DNA of 64,000 bases from Terfezia claveryi (taxonomy: Eukaryota; Ascomycota; Pezizomycetes; Pezizales; Pezizaceae): the NCBI GenBank assembly GCA_015179025.1, contig WHUX01000028.1, positions 310,001 through 374,000 on the forward strand, in the 5' to 3' direction. Shown in pieces: positions 59,125-64,000 of the stretch (position 1 is its first letter; every line of letters starts with the position of its first letter). The notes beneath the pieces were generated by a model. That model was not told where the DNA came from. It saw only the letters and a list, made by a program, of their open reading frames with translations, and did no database searches. A program made the position numbers and the translations under genes.

Positions 59125-62100
59125 TGGCTGTTGTATGAGAAGTAAAAGCTAATAAATCCTTATAATCACATAAACATTCTAAATGTAACAACTCATATTT
59201 TATTCCGACAGCAATGTTGTAAATAGAGGTAATACCAAATGAAGCATTTCTGTCAATTAATACATCGGCTCGTGGTTTCTGGCAATCCCCCTTTTGTTGT
59301 TATATCCTCTGTTCTTATAAAGTCAAAATCATATTTATTATATTGTATATTAAGTCTTCCTCTCCTGGGCAACTGGTCCTTCTCCTGGGAAGCATCACAG
59401 ACAGTTCCAACTATTAATGATTACTAAACTGAGACGAGACTAGCGGAGACTGTATGCCTGGTATGAACTAAACTCCCGATGTTTTCTATAGTATGTGGAT
59501 AGGTAGGGTCGTATCTAAGTTTCGTGATTGCGCGAACAGGAATTATGCGAATGCGTGAGATACTTGTTAATGTATATTGGCCAAAGAAGGGGACATAGTA
59601 GGAGTTAGTGTTATGGGGAGCGAAGCCAAAGCCCGATTTCAGGGTGACTTGCGGCTCTGAGATTGGCGTGCATATAGGTAACTGAGATATGTCATGAGCT
59701 CCATGTCCTTCAAATTCAGTTTATATAAACTTACGAGCTGGGATAATAAGCCCTAAGTTTTGATTCAGCTATAGTGAAGGAAAGAATACTCGTATATGTG
59801 AAGGCTCTAAAGCTAGGGAACTACTCAAAGTATTCACCTTAATTAGGCCCACCCACAATACCCTAAAATCGAAGGAAACTATACTAACTGCCCGAGAGTA
59901 GAAGCTACATAGATTATGAGCATACCTAAAGAAGGCATTCATGACCCTCGAATGGCCTGACCCCTACACCAAGAGGGGAGAGTCTAGTCAATTATCTTAT
60001 TTGTAGGGAAGCAAACTTTTCAGGACGTCGGAATGACTGAAATACCATTATTCCCTTGAAGATGGACCGGAATCTAAGAATCTGTATGCAAAGAAAGACG
60101 TCCGGAATCCGGAAATTTTGACACTTTTAGGACAATGGAATCCACTAAAGTTTTGGTAGATTTAGAGGCCTGTTTTGCTTGCCTACTCTCTCATCGTCCC
60201 CTCTCCCTCTGCCTGCCTTTGTCTTGCTCACCAGCTCTACCTTCCTCTTCCTGGCTGGATACCTCATTACCTCATCTTCACTCGCTCTGTAGCTTTCTTT
60301 TCTTGCTTGCTCTGTTCTTACTCACTTATTTAATGCAGATTTCTTGACCTAAAAGGCTATGCTATTCTGTCTTACTTTAGATGTTATTGTTTTCTCCTCG
60401 TCTAAGCTGTTTCTAAATTGTTCTGGTATCTGAATTACCCTGCATAGATCATTTTCTGTTTTTAGATCCATGTCACTCTCATGGTAAGGCCTGGTTTGTG
60501 GCTTAGAGTATTCAACTACGAGGTCCTCATCTCGCTCCATAGCCCTACACCCACAACTCTCTAAATCTGCGTTCTTGGTAGAATATCGTAAAATCTTGCG
60601 GCAAGGGAAGAATCATAAATACAAATCCTGTGTTTTTATAATTTTTATAATAGTTACGCCTCCATGCCCTGTACAAATGCTCTCTGGTTTTTGGTTGCCT
60701 CTCATGGTCTTATTCGCGAGGGCTTAGGCTTCACAGTGAAGGTGCGAGTGTACCACTACACTTAGCTTTTTGGGCTAAGCTCCTGGGTGCTATATGCTTT
60801 TCGCATATACAAGTACATGTCGCTTCCCCATTAATATTGTACTCAGGCTCAGTTGCAACTTGGTAATCACCGAGTTGGATATCATAATCGCTAAAACCAT
60901 CTATTTGGCCAAATTGACCAAGCAGCAGACTTATTACAACACAGTCACTAAGGCGTGAATAAATTCTAGCAACTGTGGTGGTATTATCGCTTGTGTTGTT
61001 TCAGACAAGGTATCAAATCATATTTTGCTAATGTACTTACCCTGAACAGGGCTGGCCCGACTCCACCTTCCCTAACTACGATGCTACTCTCCTCTGGGGT
61101 GGCAACTTTAACCGCAAGGCAGCTTACACTGGCGCCGACAGCCTTTGAGTCAGATATGCGATAATAGTATAGCATGATGTTGCAAATGTTTGGTATTTTG
61201 GATATCATTGGTGCACGTGATCAGTTCCAGGTCTGGAAGTCAGGAATCAGGAGGATTGTATTGGTCATGATGCGTGGACTATGAGATATTCGTCTGCAGC
61301 TTCTCTCAGGGAGAGAAAATCTTTCTCTGTTTATTACTGTGGGTTTGTTTTCCGGGGCTGATGTGTTTGAAGGTTTTAAGCGAGGTCGTTGGATAGATAT
61401 GGACGATATAAGGCGTAATTATATTTGTTTAAGCGTAGGTATAGACATAAGAAAAAGCCTATGTTGACCTGGGTTTGCTGAGGAAGCCCATGGCCATCAC
61501 GCGATTTTAGTCGTCTCCAGATGTTCTGTAATCCTCTAGTAGGAGGTATCACGAACGCTTCGAGAAGATCATGAGCATGTATTTCTGTTAAGTTTGCGGC
61601 TTTTCTGAAGCGCTCGTAACTTCGTGAGAGCGGCGGGCTGGTGTCAGAGTTGGGACTAGCCCGCGAATGGTAAGCAGCAGGCCAAATAAGGCAGTGACTT
61701 CCGTAGTTGGGATAGCTCCAAGTGAAGCGCGGTCGAGGATTTGGTCTTATATGGCTTTTTGGCCATCTAGTTGGTTTGTGAAAAGCCAGCGTCTTGAGCA
61801 GCCCCCTCCCCGTTGGTGGCGTCAAGGTGGGAGCCGCATCTTTGGAAAGCTGTCACACCACCAGCCAGCGAGCAGCCCCCCTGACTTCTCTGCCCGCCAG
61901 TTTATGCTAGCTTAGTTGGGCTTCTGGTGACTTCATTTCCAGGACGATTGGAGGAAGCTGTATTGGCGATCAGCTGTTTGTACTCAGGCTGTTTTGTGAA
62001 AAGTCCTACTGGTAGCTGTATTTTATTTTGGAGTGTGATGAGTCGTATTAAAAAATCAATAAACACACCTATGCCCTCACCACCACCCTCAAGCCACCCG

Positions 62101-62703
62101 CGACCCCCCTCTTCTAGAGCATCCTCAGGCACCATAGAAAGGTCTCTAATGGCTCTAGGACTTCCAATGTCACCCCCAAATCTCGGGCTCCAAGGGTCGC
62201 GTCGGTCATGTGGAGTATGCTGGTCTCTTCCAAAACGTTTTAACATTAACCCTCAGGCTCACAACAGTCATACCATATGCATATATATATGTAACGTTCT
62301 CACACCTATTATGCCCCTCGCGGGTTATTTAATTACTATATTTGGTACATAGCAACCCGAAATTCTAGAGACTGATAATGGCGGAGAATTTAGGAGAAGT
62401 TGAGCATTTAGCTTGGGTTATTAAAATTAAACATGAGGACCTCACATACCTCAAGTCCGAGGGCTTGTTGAGCAGGCCAATGGAGTTGTACAATCTCGTC
62501 TCGCTAAATGGAAAGTTGAGTGGGCCAATCCAGCATGGGATACAGCACTTCCGAACATTGCATTACGTATCAATTGAACAATATAACTTTTCAATACTCC
62601 AAACTCCCTGTGAGATTGTCTTTGGCCGACTTATCCACACCAAGCACACCTTCCATTTGAGGGGTGGAAAACTACAGAACTTGAACAAGAGGAGGGTTCC
62701 GGA
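59125..62703. other. Gene-poor region, degraded sequence
   Basis: It contains pyrimidine-rich stretches (60180-60340) and the TTACCCTG octamer at about 60434 and 61038. Minus-strand ORFs at 61902-62246 and 61376-61825 could be two parts of one decayed gene, but no domain is recognisable. No supported gene. Confidence 0.4.
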
Positions 62704-63342
62704 TGTTGAAAATAATCATTTCCTTTCGATATAGTTAAGTATTTCCATACAATACATCGTTCTCTCTCACGATTACTTCCACATCATGCTGATACCCAAT
62801 ATGGACACTTGCTACCCGATTAAGGACTTCTGTATTATTTCTTTCACATGTGTTCACATGTCGTTCACATGTTCTTATTATCTCTGCTTACTTTCCTAAC
62901 TTAGTATCTATTATCGTTGCATGATGCCGCTTTACTACTTAAGGTTACTGCTTACTTGTCTCAGTTGTCATGACTCTACGATCACCACTTCTATGACTTT
63001 CTGTTATATTCGTTGACTCATATTACTGTCTCAGTAGCACACCTCCATGTATTTCTTCATTCACATGTGCACGATATACTATTCTTAGGTTACGTAACTT
63101 AGACTTTCTTACTAGATCTTTACCCTCAACTGGTACCATTATATACGAGCTTCCTACTCCTGTATCTAGTTCTATACACTTCTCGATTAGACTCAATAGA
63201 CTGTCTACTCTCGACATAGTTCAACCATCTACTCTCTCGTACTTCTGCTCACTCGCACTCTCTGCTTAATAGCACTACTGTCCACTGCTACTACCTCCGT
63301 AATTACTACCACGATACCTCCGCTCATAGTAACCTTTCAATA

Positions 63343-63354
63343 GGTTATGAGCCC
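63343..63354 (+). other. Putative primer-binding site (half initiator tRNA-Met)
   Basis: GGTTATGAGCCC is complementary to GGGCTCATAACC, the anticodon-loop segment of eukaryotic initiator tRNA-Met. Copia-type elements can prime from such an internal tRNA half. It lies about 75 bp before the Gag start, so the 5' LTR should end just upstream. An LTR start near 62704 (TGTTGAAAAT) is only a guess. Confidence 0.55.
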
Positions 63355-63419
63355 GGAATAGCTCAGGACAACTCGATAACTTTCTCGCATTCACCTTCCC
63401 TCCCATACATATCTATACA

Positions 63420-64000
63420 ATGGCATCTGGTTCAGGTTCTGGTTCTGGCAGTAAAGGAAAGGCTGTACCTTCTATCTTCCGACCACCGAAAGACTTCAAG
63501 CCTATTCCAGTCAAACTCGATAATATTGAGTCACTTACCGGCAAAGACAACTACGAAGACTGGGCTGATACTGTCAAGATGATTATGAGAGGCATGGGTT
63601 GTAAGGAACTTGTTATTGAAGGACTTAAACCTGCGACAGATGCGACACAAGAAGAGAAAGAACTCTTCGCAGCTATGGAAAATCAAGCTATCCTCATGCT
63701 AATACAGGTTATCAGCAAACCTATACTGAAGGTCGTCTCCAAGTTTGATTCACCACACGAAATCTGGACTCATCTCAAAGACCAGTATTACCGTGATACT
63801 CCATTCTCTTTCGTACATTAACTGCGCACACTCTTTGCTTTAGCCTCAACCTATACTCCTACTACCTCCTTCACTGACTTCATTGAGCAATATGAGACTG
63901 AGTGGTCTCGACTTTACTCTCTCACTGGCTCTTCGGATGAATATCACAAATCCCTCCGCACTTTCCTTGATAAGGACGAAGCCAAAAGGGATATCCTCCT
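63420..64000 (+). mobile_element. Copia-type retrotransposon Gag, interrupted, runs off window
   Basis: The ATG at 63420 starts MASGSGSGSGSKGKAVP followed by LTGKDNYEDWADTVKMIM, MENQAILMLIQVI and SPHEIWTHLKDQY. This is the Gag/UBN2-type domain of Ty1/Copia elements. A TAA at 63819-63821 interrupts it. The frame continues beyond the stop with LRTLFALASTYTPTTSFTDF and similar family sequence to the window end. The stop sits where the family usually has a coding residue, and TAACTG is one C-to-T change from CAACTG. Confidence 0.85.

Noticed and set aside
14588..61045. TTACCCTG repeats as telomere-like sequence
   Set aside because: They are isolated single octamers, not tandem, and do not match the common TTAGGG telomere unit.
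61376..62246. Two-part minus-strand gene
   Set aside because: The open stretches have no recognisable domains or convincing splice pair.
62378..62734. 118-residue plus-strand ORF next to the Copia element
   Set aside because: No domain is recognised and it overlaps the probable 5' LTR zone.

Overview
The window looks like nuclear DNA of a filamentous ascomycete fungus. Its genes are broken by many short GT-AG introns (about 38-70 nt) with CTAAC/CTGAC-like branch sites. The gene set is fungal: ERG9, a LYR-motif mitochondrial protein, Nbs1, a Rex-type exonuclease, a bestrophin-like channel, a PY-motif membrane protein and an ABCG transporter. The tRNA-Glu and a Copia-type retroelement fit the same picture. 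Protein impressions suggest an early-diverging filamentous ascomycete such as Pezizomycetes, but that is inference. The ORFs were joined across introns by reading the sequence, and exon joins are given in each entry.

Layout. 1-9993 is gene-dense: the 3' part of a Rif1-like gene, a glucose-6-phosphate 1-epimerase, a four-exon LYRM2-like gene, Nbs1 on the minus strand, and a small three-RPEL protein. 10520-13740 is a fossil segment of three decayed single-copy-type genes: a DinB/polymerase kappa fragment, a WD40 protein and an ACC-synthase-like aminotransferase. 15782-32096 carries spaced intact genes: a PY-motif membrane protein, a Rex exonuclease, a BRCT protein, a bestrophin and a dienelactone hydrolase. 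A pogo/Fot1-like MITE lies among them. 32100-48500 is gene-poor. It is dominated by a 3.5-kb foldback structure (41345-44904) whose arms are opposed tandem arrays of 40/43-bp units. 48577-58457 holds an ABCG transporter, a pair of 0.5-kb direct repeats, a second long inverted-repeat element and ERG9. The end has a tRNA-Glu and the start of a degraded Copia element.

The most unusual signal is a dispersed family of extremely short insertions (about 7-45 bp). They end in TAGTCT.../...AGACTA, and most are flanked by exact 8-10 bp direct duplications. I can point to more than a dozen such loci by eye, including nested insertions. A pair of paralogous repeats shows one empty and one filled site, and another site that looks like an excision footprint. 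One of these tiny elements shares a 33-bp core with the flank of the giant foldback array, which may link the two.

Functionally the intact genes are housekeeping: sterol synthesis, DNA double-strand-break repair, telomere/replication control, RNA processing, carbohydrate metabolism and transport. There is no sign of a metabolic cluster. Three genome-maintenance genes and the polymerase kappa relic lie within 26 kb, which may be coincidence.
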